A stretch of DNA of 64,000 nucleotides from Mesorhizobium sp. STM 4661 (GCF_000359125.1 NZ_CAAF010000004.1:186001-250000); one strand, 5' to 3'; positions 18,144 through 27,394 are shown, counted from the first letter of the stretch. The notes: generated by a model from the sequence alone, not told the origin. A program made the numbers and translations.

Positions 18144-19595
18144 GTGGAGCGTCGAGGGGGCTTCTCACAGTTTGTAACGGCTTTGGCGGCAGGCACCTTG
18201 GCGGCTGCCGCCATGCTGTTTCCGGGATCGGCTATCGCCGCCGAAAACCACGAGCTGCCCGGCGCAACGATGTCGCTGTGGTGGGCATTGCCTTTCGTCG
18301 GCCTGTTGCTGTCGATCGCCACCGGGCCTTTGCTCTTCCACCATGTCTGGGAGCAGCACTACGGCAAGGTCACCGCTTTCTGGGCGGCACTGGTGATCGT
18401 GCCACTGGCAATCGCCTTCGGCATGCCTTCAGCCGCGCAGGCGGTGCTGCATGCGCTGCTCACCGAATACATGTCGTTCATCATCCTGCTGTTCGCGCTG
18501 TTCACCATTTCGGGCGGCATCCTCGTTGCCGGCAACATCCATGGCACGCCGCTGGTCAATGCCGGACTGCTGCTGATCGGCGCGGTCCTCGCCTCTGTCA
18601 TCGGCACGACCGGCGCCTCGATGATCCTGATCCGGCCGATCCTGCGCGCCAACGACAACCGGCCATTCAACGCGCATGTCGCCATCTTCTTCATCTTCCT
18701 GGTCTCCAACATCGGCGGTTCGCTGACGCCGCTCGGCGACCCGCCGCTGTTCGTCGGCTTCCTGCGCGGTGTCGACTTCTTCTGGACGACGACGAATCTC
18801 TGGCGCGAGACATTGTTCGTCGGCGGCATCGTGCTGGCCGTCTTCCTGGCCATCGACATCATCCTGCATCGCCGCGAGGGCGGTGCGCCGAAGATCAAGG
18901 ATCCGACACCCGATACGAAGGTGCGCATCCGCGGCCTGGCCAACCTTCCGCTGCTGGCGGGAGTGATCGGCGCGATCCTGCTGTCCGCCCTGTGGAAACC
19001 GGGCGTGAGCTTCTCCATCCTCGGCGTCAGTCTCGAACTGCAGGATCTCATGCGCGATGCCATCATCCTGGCGCTTGCCTTCCTGTCACTGCGTGTCTCG
19101 TACAAGAGCCATCGCGAGGCCAACGGCTTCAATTGGGGTCCGATCGCTGAGGTGGCAAAACTGTTTGCCGGCATCTTCATCTGCATCGTCCCGGTGGTCG
19201 CCATCCTGAAGGCCGGTCACGACGGAGCGCTGGCGCCGCTGGTTTCGCTCGTCACTTCGGCCTCGGGCCAGCCCAACGACCTCGCCTATTTCTGGCTGAC
19301 CGGCGTGCTGTCGTCCTTCCTCGACAATGCGCCGACCTATCTGGTGTTCTTCGAACTCGCCGGCGGCGACCCTCGGCATCTGATGAGCGAATTCGCCTCG
19401 ACGCTGGCGGCGATCTCGGCCGGTGCCGTCTTCATGGGCGCCAACACCTATATCGGCAATGCGCCGAACTTCATGGTCTACGCCATCGCAAGGCACCGGG
19501 GCGTCAAGATGCCCGGTTTCTTCGGCTACATGGCGTGGTCGGGCCTGGTGCTGATCCCGACCTTTTTGATTGCCGGCTTTCTATTCTTTGGCTGA
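18144..19595 (+). CDS. Sodium:proton antiporter-type membrane protein
   Basis: The 483-residue protein has a signal-like N terminus (FVTALAAGTLAAAAMLF, AIAA) followed by about twelve membrane helices. The pattern, with GTTGASMILIRPIL near residue 155, VSNIGGSLTPLGDPPLFVGF near 190, and a C-terminal NAPTYLVFFELA, belongs to the ion transporter superfamily of NhaD and CitM-like carriers. The usual annotation is Na+/H+ antiporter, although the substrate could be an organic anion. I use the GTG at 18144, two bases after the pncA stop, because it supplies the signal segment and fits translational coupling. Confidence 0.8.
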   Translation: MERRGGFSQFVTALAAGTLAAAAMLFPGSAIAAENHELPGATMSLWWALPFVGLLLSIATGPLLFHHVWEQHYGKVTAFWAALVIVPLAIAFGMPSAAQAVLHALLTEYMSFIILLFALFTISGGILVAGNIHGTPLVNAGLLLIGAVLASVIGTTGASMILIRPILRANDNRPFNAHVAIFFIFLVSNIGGSLTPLGDPPLFVGFLRGVDFFWTTTNLWRETLFVGGIVLAVFLAIDIILHRREGGAPKIKDPTPDTKVRIRGLANLPLLAGVIGAILLSALWKPGVSFSILGVSLELQDLMRDAIILALAFLSLRVSYKSHREANGFNWGPIAEVAKLFAGIFICIVPVVAILKAGHDGALAPLVSLVTSASGQPNDLAYFWLTGVLSSFLDNAPTYLVFFELAGGDPRHLMSEFASTLAAISAGAVFMGANTYIGNAPNFMVYAIARHRGVKMPGFFGYMAWSGLVLIPTFLIAGFLFFG

Positions 19596-20315
19596 TCAGC
19601 CAACGCCGACATAGCGGCGAACGGCCGAGGGATCGGCGCGCAATTGCTCGACATCGACGGTCTCGCGGTTGCGACCGTTCTCGATGAAGGAGACGCGGTC
19701 GGCGACCGACAGCACAGCATCGACCCGCTGCTCGACCAGGATGGTCGAGACGCCTGATACACGCAGCTTCGCCACCGTTTCGCGGATCCTGGCGATCATC
19801 GATGGCATCAGCCCTTCGGTCGGCTCATCAAGCAGCAGCACCCGCGGTTCGAGGCATAGCGCGCGGGCCATGGCCAGCATCTGCTGCTCGCCGCCCGATA
19901 GCGTGCCGGAGCGCTGTCTCAGCCGCTGGCGCAGCAGCGGGAAAAGATCGAGCACGTTTTCGCGCGTCGCCTTGCCCTTGTTGCGCGTCATCAGGCCGAT
20001 CTCGATGTTTTCCGCCACCGTCATCTCGGCGAACAGCCGCCTGCCCTGCGGCACATAGGCGACGCCGGCCTTCGGCACCTCATGTGCCGGCAGGCCGGTC
20101 AATTCCTTGCCATCGAGCCTGATCGAACCGGCGCTCGAGGGAATCAGGCCCATGATTGCCTTCAGCGTCGTCGTCTTGCCGGCACCGTTGCGGCCGAACA
20201 GGCAAAGCACCTCGCCCTGGTTCAGCACAAGGTCGAGGCCGTAGAGCACCTGGACCTCGCCATAGAAGCAGTCGAGCCCGGAGATGGTCAGCGCCGTGGG
20301 CCGTGCCTCAGTCAT
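19596..20315 (-). CDS. Branched-chain amino acid-type ABC transporter ATPase (LivF-like)
   Basis: The 239-residue ATPase has Walker A GRNGAGKTT near residue 42, the LivF-type YVPQGRRLFAEMTVAEN segment, signature LSGGEQQMLAMARAL, and Walker B VLLLDEPTEGL. It energises uptake with the LivG-like ATPase encoded immediately upstream (eight-base overlap). The ATG at 20315 matches the family start; the longer frame upstream is the overlap with the neighbour. It is the last gene of the five-gene liv-type operon and converges on the antiporter gene. Confidence 0.9.
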   Translation of the reverse strand: MTEARPTALTISGLDCFYGEVQVLYGLDLVLNQGEVLCLFGRNGAGKTTTLKAIMGLIPSSAGSIRLDGKELTGLPAHEVPKAGVAYVPQGRRLFAEMTVAENIEIGLMTRNKGKATRENVLDLFPLLRQRLRQRSGTLSGGEQQMLAMARALCLEPRVLLLDEPTEGLMPSMIARIRETVAKLRVSGVSTILVEQRVDAVLSVADRVSFIENGRNRETVDVEQLRADPSAVRRYVGVG

Positions 20316-21036
20316 GAGTCGCTCCGAGATAGGCGTCCTGGACCTCGGTGTTGGCGCGGATCTGCTCGGGCGCGCCTTCGGCCAGTATCCTGCCGGCGTT
20401 GAAGACGGTGATCCGGTCGGCAAGCTGCATGACGACAGGCATGTTGTGTTCGATCAGGAGCACGGTGGCGCTTTTGGCGATCTCGCGCACGAGTTCGATG
20501 AAATTGTCGATCTCGCTGTCGGCCAGCCCCTGCGTCGGCTCGTCGAGGATCAGCAGGCGCGGCTTCAGCGCCAGCCCCATCGCCACTTCGAGCAGGCGCT
20601 GGTGGCCATAGGACAATTGCCCGGCCAGCATATGCGTGCGGTCGGCAAGGCCGGTGCGTTCTAGCGCCGCCATGACGCCGGTGCGGACTGCGCCCTTCGA
20701 GCGGCCATCGGTCAGCGTGCGCTGCACCGGCAACGCAACATTGTCGTAGACGCTGAGATTGGCAAAGACGCTGGTGATCTGGAACGTGTAGGCGACGCCA
20801 AGCCGCACCCGGGCATAGGCCGGCAGGCTGGTGATGTCGGCGCCGTCGAAGACGATCATGCCTTGGGATGGCTGGATGCGGCCGCTGACCAGGCTGACGA
20901 AGGTGGTCTTGCCGGCGCCATTGGGGCCGATGACGGCGCGGATCTCGCCCGGCATCAGCGCGAAGTCGACATTGTCGACGGCGCGCAGGCCACCAAAATT
21001 GCGGGAAAGGCCCTTGGTGGTCAGCAGCGGCATCAT
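20308..21036 (-). CDS. Branched-chain amino acid-type ABC transporter ATPase (LivG-like)
   Basis: The 242-residue ATPase shows Walker A GPNGAGKTT near residue 37, the LivG-type region RVRLGVAYTFQITSVFANLSVYDN, LSYGHQRLLEVAMGLALKP as signature (LSYG rather than LSGG, as is common in LivG) and LLILDEPTQGL as Walker B. Its ATG at 21036 overlaps the upstream permease stop (ATGA). Two upstream in-frame Met codons would add a few residues inside the permease gene. Confidence 0.9.
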   Translation of the reverse strand: MMPLLTTKGLSRNFGGLRAVDNVDFALMPGEIRAVIGPNGAGKTTFVSLVSGRIQPSQGMIVFDGADITSLPAYARVRLGVAYTFQITSVFANLSVYDNVALPVQRTLTDGRSKGAVRTGVMAALERTGLADRTHMLAGQLSYGHQRLLEVAMGLALKPRLLILDEPTQGLADSEIDNFIELVREIAKSATVLLIEHNMPVVMQLADRITVFNAGRILAEGAPEQIRANTEVQDAYLGATHD

Positions 21037-21995
21037 GGCAGCCATCCGAGCCAGCGCTGGCGGATGCTGCCCAGAATGCCCTTCGGGAAGAAGAGGACCA
21101 GCAGGATGAGGGCGATGCCGACGATCAGCAGATAGGCCGAAGTGAAACCGCTGGTGATGTCGACGACATAATACATGAACAGCGTGCCGATCAGCGGACC
21201 GAGCGTGGTGGCCGCCCCCCCCAGCAGCACCCAGAGCAGCGGCAGGATCGAATATTGCACCGAGGCGAAGCTCGAGCCGACATAGCCGAACAGCAGCGCA
21301 TAGGCGGCACCTGAAGTCGCACAGATGGTGCCGGAGACGACGACGGCGACGAGCTTGTTGGAAAACGTGTCGTAGCCAAGCATCTTGGTCCGCTCCTCGT
21401 TCTCGCGGATGGCGACCAGCACGCGGCCGTATCTGGAGCGGACGATGGCGAGCGTGATCAGCAGGACGATCGAAAACAGTGCCAGCGCGCTCGTGTAGCG
21501 CACCGTCGGACTGGTGAGGTCGAGCGATGTGGAACCCAGGACAAGGACGCGCGCCGGCTGCGGCACGACCATGCCCTGGTCGCCACCGGTCCACGACGCG
21601 AAATAGAGGATGACCAGGTAAAAGACCTGCGCGAACATCATGGTGACGATCATGAAGGCGACGCCGGAGGTGCGCAGCGCGAGCACGCCGATCACCAGCG
21701 CAAGCAACGCGCCGCAGAGGATGCCGGCGGCGAAGGCGGCCGGCACGCTCCAGCCGAGATGGATGACGGCGAGGCCAGCACCATAGAGCCCGGCGGAAAA
21801 GAACATGGCGTGGCCGAGGCTGAGCAGGCCGACATAGCCGAACAGCATGTTGTAGCCCATGGCGAAGACGGCCAGCACCATGATGCGGGCGAGCAGGCCA
21901 TGGTGATAGTCGGGCAAGACGAAGCTCAGGGCGAAAAGAAGGATGATGACGCCGAGATGCAGCGCATAGGGTTTTGCCGGCGAAGCATCCTTCAT
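21033..21995 (-). CDS. Branched-chain amino acid-type ABC permease (LivM-like)
   Basis: The 320-residue inner membrane protein has about nine helices and the LivM signature segments: MGYNMLFGYVGLLSLGHAMFFSAGLYGAG near residue 45-75, RTSGVAFMIVTMMFAQ near 110, and AIRENEERTKMLGYDTFSNKL near 195-215, the EAA-like loop that contacts the ATPase. It forms the translocation pore with the LivH-like protein. ATGA overlaps link it to both neighbours. Confidence 0.9.
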   Translation of the reverse strand: MKDASPAKPYALHLGVIILLFALSFVLPDYHHGLLARIMVLAVFAMGYNMLFGYVGLLSLGHAMFFSAGLYGAGLAVIHLGWSVPAAFAAGILCGALLALVIGVLALRTSGVAFMIVTMMFAQVFYLVILYFASWTGGDQGMVVPQPARVLVLGSTSLDLTSPTVRYTSALALFSIVLLITLAIVRSRYGRVLVAIRENEERTKMLGYDTFSNKLVAVVVSGTICATSGAAYALLFGYVGSSFASVQYSILPLLWVLLGGAATTLGPLIGTLFMYYVVDITSGFTSAYLLIVGIALILLVLFFPKGILGSIRQRWLGWLP

Positions 21996-22873
21996 CGCGA
22001 TGCCGTTCCGAACAGGCCCTGCGGCCGGAACACCAGCACCATGGCGACCAGCAGCGTGGCGATGATCTTGGCCAGCGTCGGCGAGAAGAACACCGAGATG
22101 ATGCCGTCCGACAGGCCGATGAGCACTGCGGCGACAAGGGTGCCGCGCAATGAGCCGAGACCGCCGATAATGACGACGATGAAGGACAGGAGCAGCGGGT
22201 CTTGCCCCATCAGGTAATGCGCCTGGCTGATCGGCACGATCAGCACCGCGGCCACCGCGGCCAGCATCGCGCCGAGCGCGAAGACGCCGGCATAGACGCG
22301 GTCGACCGGAATGCCGAAGGCCTGCGCCGTCTCGCTGTCATATTGCGTGGCGCGCATGATGAGCCCGATCTTCGTGCGCGTCAGCACGAACCAGGTCGCG
22401 AGAAGCAGAAATGCTGAGGCGGCGATGATCGACAGCTTGTAGCCGGAATAGCCGAACCAGGGCAGCAGGATGCGGTAGCTGAAGGGCGGCTCGACCGGCC
22501 GCGCTCCGGGCCCGTAGAAGGTCAGCGCCAGCTGCTGGATGATGTAGAGCATGCCGATGGTGGCAACGATGGTGGCTTCGGGATTGTAATTGAGCCGGCG
22601 CAGCACCAGCCGCTCGGCGACCAGAGCAATGGCGCCGACGATCAGCGGCGCCAGCACCAGAGCCGCCAGGAAGCCGAGCGCCGGATGGCCCGATATCGCC
22701 GTCGAGATCGCCCAGGCCAGCACCGCGCCCAGCATGAAGAACTCGCCATGGGCGACATTGACGACGCGCATGACGCCGAACACCAGCGACAGGCCAAGCG
22801 CCGTCAGCGCCAGCACGGCGGAGGTGACGAGGCCTTCGAGGGCGGCGAGGAGAAGGTGGGGTCCGAAGGCCAT
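21992..22873 (-). CDS. Branched-chain amino acid-type ABC permease (LivH-like)
   Basis: The 293-residue permease shows the LivH pattern: GVMRVVNVAHGEFFMLGAVLAW near residue 32-55, ATIGMLYIIQQLAL near 100-115, and a loop ATQYDSETAQAFGIPVDRVYA near 180-200. Eight helices are predicted by eye. The gene is separated from the binding-protein gene upstream by 221 bases that contain a palindromic repeat, so its expression relative to that gene may be modulated by the hairpin. Confidence 0.9.
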   Translation of the reverse strand: MAFGPHLLLAALEGLVTSAVLALTALGLSLVFGVMRVVNVAHGEFFMLGAVLAWAISTAISGHPALGFLAALVLAPLIVGAIALVAERLVLRRLNYNPEATIVATIGMLYIIQQLALTFYGPGARPVEPPFSYRILLPWFGYSGYKLSIIAASAFLLLATWFVLTRTKIGLIMRATQYDSETAQAFGIPVDRVYAGVFALGAMLAAVAAVLIVPISQAHYLMGQDPLLLSFIVVIIGGLGSLRGTLVAAVLIGLSDGIISVFFSPTLAKIIATLLVAMVLVFRPQGLFGTASR

Positions 22874-22904
22874 TGCTTACACGCCCGTCGCAGGTGCGAG
22901 GCGC

Positions 22905-23062
22905 ACCCCCCTCTGGCCTGCCGGCCATCTCCCCCTCAAGGGGGGAGATTGGCAGCTCCTGCGAAGGCAGCCACCTGCCGACCTTGGTGATTGGCGAAAG
23001 CGGTGATGACATCCGATCTCCCCCCTTGAGGGGGAGATGTCCGGCAGGACAGAGGAGGGTGT
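22905..23062. repeat. Mosaic palindromic repeat, CTGCCGG(C/A)CATCTCCCCC type, copy 1
   Basis: The left arm CCCCTCTGGCCTGCCGGCCATCTCCCCC and the right arm GGGGGAGATGTCCGGCAGGACAGAGG are complementary ends of a roughly 150-base element, with inner hairpins CTCCCCCTCAAGGGGGGAG (about 22930-22948) and CTCCCCCCTTGAGGGGGAG (about 23019-23037). A second copy lies at 24677-24835. This copy fills the gap between the livK-like and livH-like genes. Confidence 0.7.
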
Positions 23063-23094
23063 CTTGGCGCTCACGCTGGCTGGAGCAGCCGTGT

Positions 23095-24399
23095 CTAAAG
23101 CGCCTGCGTCGTGTAATCCCCTTCCGGCTCGTAGAGGCCGTCCTCGATCTTGGTCTTGTGGACGACCTTCAGCTTGCCGCCTTCGACCTTGGAGATGTTC
23201 TGGATGCCGAAGCACTGGTGGATCTTGCCGTTGAATGTCTTCGGCCCCTGCGGATGCTCCGGCCCTTCGGCGAACTCGGTGAGCGCCTCGGTCGCCTCGA
23301 CCAGCTTGGCGCGGTCTTCCGGTCCCTTGTAGCCGGCATCCTCCATCGCCTTCTTGACGACGTAGAGCGTTTCCCAGCAGCCGAACATGTGCGCGGCGGT
23401 GGAGACGTCCTTGGGGTCGCCGACAGCGGCACCATTGTCGTCGATGCCGACGGCGGCGCGATAGGCCTGCTGCGCGGCGGAATCGTCAGGCTGGGCATAA
23501 CGCGGCGAGCCTTCCCAGAAATGGCTGCCGTCGAGGAATTCGAGGCCGGGGCTGTTGATGTCGGTGGCTTCGAGCGAATCGATAAAGCCGAACAATTGCG
23601 GCCGGTTGGAGCCGTAGAACTCGCCGAGCTCCTTGACGAAGGTGAGCACCGCCGGGCCGACCATGACGTGATAGATCACTTCGGTCTCGGCCGGGATCTG
23701 CGGGAAGTATTTGGTGAAGGACGATTCCGTCGGCGGGATGGCGATCTGGGCGATGACCTCGGCGCCCTGCGCCTTCAGCGCCGGGGGCAGGTAGTCGCGG
23801 TGGTCGTAGCCGAAGGCGAAATCGGGGAATATCTGCGTCACCTTCTTGCCGGCATTGGCCGCGATCCAGGGCGCCATCGCCTGGATCTGGCTCTTCACGT
23901 CCGTGATCCCCGGCTGGAAGACGTAGCGGTTGAGCTTGGTCGAGGCGACGTGGTGACCTTCGCTGACGACAAAGTAAGGCATCTTGGCCTCGCCTGCGGC
24001 AGGCGCCGAGCCGATGACGACATGCGAAAACAGCGTACCGAAGACGATGTCGGTCTTGTGCTGGGTGGCGAACTTGCCGACCACCTCGGCGCCACGGCCG
24101 GGATCGGTGCCGTCATCCTCGATGATCACCTCGACCGGGCGGCCGTTGATGCCACCGGCGTCGTTGATCGCCTTGATGGCGGCGGCGGTGGTCTTCTCGT
24201 ACCAGCGGCCATAGGCGGCGCCGATGCCGGTGCGGTGGGACTGGAAGCCGATCTTGAGCGACGCCGAGCTCTGCGCCTGGCTGTAGCGGACAAAGCCTGG
24301 TGCTACGGCAAGGCCGGCGCCCGCGGCCAGTCCTTTCAGCGCCGTGCGGCGGCTGAGACCAGTTTTGGAGAGATCGAAAAACCCATTCTTGTCAGTCAC
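23095..24399 (-). CDS. Periplasmic substrate-binding protein of the liv-type ABC transporter
   Basis: The 434-residue protein begins with a twin-arginine export signal (LSRRTALKGLAAGAGLAVAPG, about residues 14-35; cleavage near AQS). The mature part is a Peripla_BP_6 domain (LKIGFQSHRTGIGAAYG, GRPVEVIIEDDGTDPGRGAEV). This ligand-binding type often serves branched-chain amino acids, amides or short aromatic acids; the substrate is not evident. I use the GTG at 24399, preceded by AGGGGAA, because upstream codons give no signal-like sequence. It is the first gene of the operon. Confidence 0.85.
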   Translation of the reverse strand: MTDKNGFFDLSKTGLSRRTALKGLAAGAGLAVAPGFVRYSQAQSSASLKIGFQSHRTGIGAAYGRWYEKTTAAAIKAINDAGGINGRPVEVIIEDDGTDPGRGAEVVGKFATQHKTDIVFGTLFSHVVIGSAPAAGEAKMPYFVVSEGHHVASTKLNRYVFQPGITDVKSQIQAMAPWIAANAGKKVTQIFPDFAFGYDHRDYLPPALKAQGAEVIAQIAIPPTESSFTKYFPQIPAETEVIYHVMVGPAVLTFVKELGEFYGSNRPQLFGFIDSLEATDINSPGLEFLDGSHFWEGSPRYAQPDDSAAQQAYRAAVGIDDNGAAVGDPKDVSTAAHMFGCWETLYVVKKAMEDAGYKGPEDRAKLVEATEALTEFAEGPEHPQGPKTFNGKIHQCFGIQNISKVEGGKLKVVHKTKIEDGLYEPEGDYTTQAL

Positions 24400-24564
24400 G
24401 GCAGTTCCCCTGTTTTTGAGTTTTGACCAATGGCTGGAGCGAGGCGGGCCACTCTTGGCAAGAGGACCGAAATTGCATGTGTACAAACTAAATCACCAAA
24501 GCCCTGATGTGGCAAGCGAGCTTTCCCCAAGGATCAATCGACGGGCATCGAAGCGACCTTTGTC

Positions 24565-24639
24565 TCATCCGGCCGCTGGCGTGGCAAGCAGCCACAGGCC
24601 GAAGACTGTATAGGCGATCATCAGCACGGTGAGCGCCAC
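24565..24639 (-). pseudogene. Possible 24-residue membrane mini-protein or gene remnant
   Basis: A GTG-initiated frame reads VALTVLMIAYTVFGLWLLAT then PAAG and stop, one transmembrane helix. The open frame extends upstream straight into the adjacent mosaic repeat, so the sequence may be the C-terminal remnant of a small membrane protein whose start was displaced by repeat insertion. No Shine-Dalgarno precedes the GTG. Confidence 0.25.
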
Positions 24640-24676
24640 TTTGGGAAGGAATATCCCCGCCCGCCGTGATCCTTCA

Positions 24677-24835
24677 CACCCCCCTCCTGTCCTGCCGGAC
24701 ATCTCCCCCGCAAGGGGGGAGATCAGCTGGCATGTCCGCCTTCGCCAATCTTCAGCATCGCGGGACGGGCGCTCCTCGAACTGCCAACCTCCCACCTTGC
24801 GGGGGAGATGTCCGGCAGGACAGAGGGGGGTGGGC
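24677..24835. repeat. Mosaic palindromic repeat, copy 2
   Basis: Ends CCCCCCTCCTGTCCTGCCGG (left) and CCGGCAGGACAGAGGGGGGT (right) are complementary. Inside are CATCTCCCCCGCAAGGGGGGAGAT (from about 24700) and ACCTTGCGGGGGAGATG (to about 24810). The middle differs from copy 1 in sequence but includes the same CCTTCGCCAATCTTC-type core in inverted form. It lies between pncB and the liv-type operon. Confidence 0.7.
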
Positions 24836-24905
24836 GGGAACTCACGCTATCCGAGGTTTCCATCTTAACCGGCGGACGAAGCTACGAAGCTAGTCTGTCG
24901 ACCCC

Positions 24906-26210
24906 TCACACCTTGACCAGTTGCTCCACGCGGTCCTTGGCGCCGAAGATGCCGATGTAGCGCTCGATCTCCTTCTCGTCGCCGGTGGCCTTGGCCGGGT
25001 TGTCGGACAGCTTGACCGCCGGCCTGCCATTGGCTTCGGTCACCTTGCAGACCAGCGAGATGGCATCGAGGCTGTTGGTTTCGGTCGGGGCGCAGCCCTC
25101 GAAATCATTGGTCAGATTGGTGCCCCAGCCGAAAGACATGCGCACCTTGCCGCGGAAGTGGCGGTAGGTTTCCTCGATGGTTTCGACCTCGAGCCCGTCG
25201 GAGAAGATGAGCAGCTTCTGCTTTGGATCCTTGCCCTTTTCACGCCACCAGGAAATGATCTTCTCGCCACCCTCGATCGGCGGCGCGCTGTCGGGGCGAA
25301 AACCGGTCCAGTCGGCGACCCAGTCCGGCGCGTCGCGCAGGAACGAGGCGGTGCCGAAGGCGTCGGGCAGCACGATCAGCAGATTGCCGCCATAATAGCG
25401 CTGCCAGTCCTGCAGCACCTTGTAGGGCGACTGCTTCAGTTCCTTTTCCGACTTGGCGAGCGCGGCGAACACCATCGGCAGTTCATGCGCGTTGGTGCCC
25501 AGCGCTTCGAGGTCGTTGTCCATGGCAAGCAGCACGTTGGAGGTGCCGGTGAAGGCCTCGCCGATGCCCTCCTTCAGCGCCTCGACGCACCAGCGCTGCC
25601 AGAGGAAGGAATGGCGGCGGCGGGTGCCGAAATCGGAAATGCGAATGCCGGGCAACGCCTTCAACCGCTCGGTCTTGGCCCACATCTTGGCCTTGGCACG
25701 GGCATAGAGTACGTCGAGCGCGAAGGGCCCGAAGGCCCGCATGGCCGCGCGTGAACGCAATTCATTGATGATGGCGAGCGCCGGAATTTCCCACAGCGTC
25801 GTGTACATCCACGGGCCGCTGAAGGAGAGTTCGTACTGGCCGTCGCGCCTGGACAGCTGGTAGGCGGGCAGGCGGAAATTCTCCAGCCAGGCGAGGAATT
25901 CCGGCTCGAAGATCTGCTTGCGGCCGTAGAAATTGTTGCCGCCGAGCCAGATCATCTCCTTCTTGGAGAAACGCAAGGTGCGGGCATGGTCGAGTTGGTC
26001 GCGCAGCTCCGCCTCGTCGATCTCGTCGGCAAGGCGAACCGAAATGGTGCGGTTGATCAGCGAGAAGGTGGCGTCGACCTTGGGATACATGCCCCAGATC
26101 ATCTGCAGCATCAAAAGCTTGTAGAAATCGGTGTCGAGCAGGCTGCGGACGATCGGGTCGAGCTTCCAGGTGTGGTTGTAGACGCGCCGCGCTATATCGG
26201 TCTTAGCCAT
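24906..26210 (-). CDS. pncB: Nicotinate phosphoribosyltransferase
   Basis: The 434-residue cytoplasmic enzyme joins nicotinate and PRPP to nicotinate mononucleotide, at the cost of ATP, in the Preiss-Handler pathway. The N-terminal [21 protein letters not shown], the middle [15 protein letters not shown] (containing the reactive region) and the late IFSDGLEVE plus [10 protein letters not shown] segments are characteristic of PncB. Length is typical for proteobacterial PncB. It appears monocistronic. With pncA at 17.5 kb it provides a nicotinamide-to-NAD salvage route in this window. Confidence 0.93.
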   Translation of the reverse strand: MAKTDIARRVYNHTWKLDPIVRSLLDTDFYKLLMLQMIWGMYPKVDATFSLINRTISVRLADEIDEAELRDQLDHARTLRFSKKEMIWLGGNNFYGRKQIFEPEFLAWLENFRLPAYQLSRRDGQYELSFSGPWMYTTLWEIPALAIINELRSRAAMRAFGPFALDVLYARAKAKMWAKTERLKALPGIRISDFGTRRRHSFLWQRWCVEALKEGIGEAFTGTSNVLLAMDNDLEALGTNAHELPMVFAALAKSEKELKQSPYKVLQDWQRYYGGNLLIVLPDAFGTASFLRDAPDWVADWTGFRPDSAPPIEGGEKIISWWREKGKDPKQKLLIFSDGLEVETIEETYRHFRGKVRMSFGWGTNLTNDFEGCAPTETNSLDAISLVCKVTEANGRPAVKLSDNPAKATGDEKEIERYIGIFGAKDRVEQLVKV

Positions 26211-26336
26211 GTCTCGATGCCGCCTTCGCTGCTCGCTCTAGCTTTTTTGTTTAGCGCAATTCCGGACGGAGAACCGCTGCGAACTTTTCCTGGAATTGCT
26301 CCAAATGCCTATTAGCATTGAATTTTCGAAAGCGCT

Positions 26337-26351
26337 GCCCGCTTTGCGGGC
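26337..26351. terminator. Small GC hairpin downstream of the lysR-type gene
   Basis: GCCCGC (26337-26342) pairs with GCGGGC (26346-26351) around a TTT loop. It lies 55 bases after the end of the minus-strand lysR-type gene. No strong T run follows, so termination is only possible. Confidence 0.3.
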
Positions 26352-26406
26352 TGGCCCGACAAAAAGAAAATCCTGCTGCAAGCGCCAGGTTTCCTGCGAA
26401 GCGGGC

Positions 26407-27381
26407 TCAGGGTGCGGTCTTGGCGCCGATCACCTTCAGCGCCGGGCGCTTGCGGCGGATGCCGATGCGGCCCGCCACCGGCGCGTCGGCGCGGCTGTCG
26501 GCCTGCTCCTTCTCGGCGAACAGCCAGTCGATGAACAATTGCACGATCGGCGTCGATTTCATCTCGTTGCGGCAGACGACGTAGAAATCGTCGACCGCCG
26601 GCACCGACAGGCTGAATGGCGCGACAAGCAGTCCCCTGGCGAGCAGCGTGCTTGCGGTGACGGAATCGCCAAGCGCCACGCCATGGCCGTGGACCGCGGC
26701 TTCCGTTGCCGTGCGGGCGTCGCCGAGATGATGGCGGCGGCCGCGCTCCAGATCCAGCCCGTCGGCGGCCGCCAGCCAAGTGTGCCACTCGCGGCCGTCG
26801 TCGCCATGCAGAAAGACATGATCGGCAAGATCGCGCACGGTGCGGATCGGCCGGTTGTTGATCAGCGTCGGGCTGACCACCGGGAACAGTTCGAGGCCCG
26901 ACCATTTGCGCATCCAGCAGTCGGTCCAGCTGCCGTCGCCATAATGCACGCAGACGTCGATATGCGGCGCGCGAATATCCCTGGCGTCGTTGGAGGGGAT
27001 CAGCGTCAGCCTGATATCGGGATATTGCGCCATGAAGCTGCCCAGCCGTGGCGTCATCCAGAGCAAGAGCAGCGCCGGCACGCAGGACACCGAGAGCGTG
27101 CCGGCGCTGGCCGGCCTGGTCATGCGCTGGGTGGCGGCGGCGATGCCGTCGAAAGCGGCCGATACCGCAGGCAAAAGTTCGGCGCCGTGCGGTGTCAGCT
27201 TCACCCGCTGGCCGGTGCGTTCGAACAGCTTGACGCCGAGCGATTGTTCGAGCGCCTTGATCTGGTGGCTGATGGCGCCATGGGTGACGTTGAGCTCGGC
27301 GGCAGCCTTGGTCAGCGAGGCATGGCGAGCCGTCGCCTCGAAGGCGCGCAGGGGATTCAGCGGAGGCAGACGCTTGGCCAT
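26407..27381 (-). CDS. LysR-family transcriptional regulator (GcvA-like)
   Basis: The 324-residue protein has an N-terminal LysR helix-turn-helix (LPPLNPLRAFEATARHASLTKAAAELNVTHGAISHQIKALEQSLG, about residues 5-50) and a LysR substrate domain. The opening LPPLNPLRAFEA places it in the GcvA/AmpR branch. It is divergent from the agmatinase-family gene and probably controls it and the ABC cassette that follows. I use the ATG at 27381; another ATG at 27396 sits inside the 21-base inverted repeat. The C terminus (about 30 residues, Arg/Lys-rich) extends past the usual domain end. Confidence 0.85.
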   Translation of the reverse strand: MAKRLPPLNPLRAFEATARHASLTKAAAELNVTHGAISHQIKALEQSLGVKLFERTGQRVKLTPHGAELLPAVSAAFDGIAAATQRMTRPASAGTLSVSCVPALLLLWMTPRLGSFMAQYPDIRLTLIPSNDARDIRAPHIDVCVHYGDGSWTDCWMRKWSGLELFPVVSPTLINNRPIRTVRDLADHVFLHGDDGREWHTWLAAADGLDLERGRRHHLGDARTATEAAVHGHGVALGDSVTASTLLARGLLVAPFSLSVPAVDDFYVVCRNEMKSTPIVQLFIDWLFAEKEQADSRADAPVAGRIGIRRKRPALKVIGAKTAP

Positions 27382-27394
27382 GGGACCTATGAAC

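Larger units (their letters stand above)
24400..24905. other. 506-base gap between the liv-type operon and pncB
   Basis: The gap holds, from the left, the probable liv-type promoter region (24400-24560), a short hydrophobic reading frame at 24565-24639, and copy 2 of the mosaic repeat (24677-24835). The last 70 bases lie just after the pncB stop. I see no other gene. No clear terminator with a T run is visible; the repeat hairpins may serve. Confidence 0.5.

Noticed and set aside
22873..24426. A 517-residue plus-strand ORF
   Set aside because: It runs antisense to the liv-type binding-protein gene, whose protein has clear family motifs; the long open frame reflects GC-rich codon bias.
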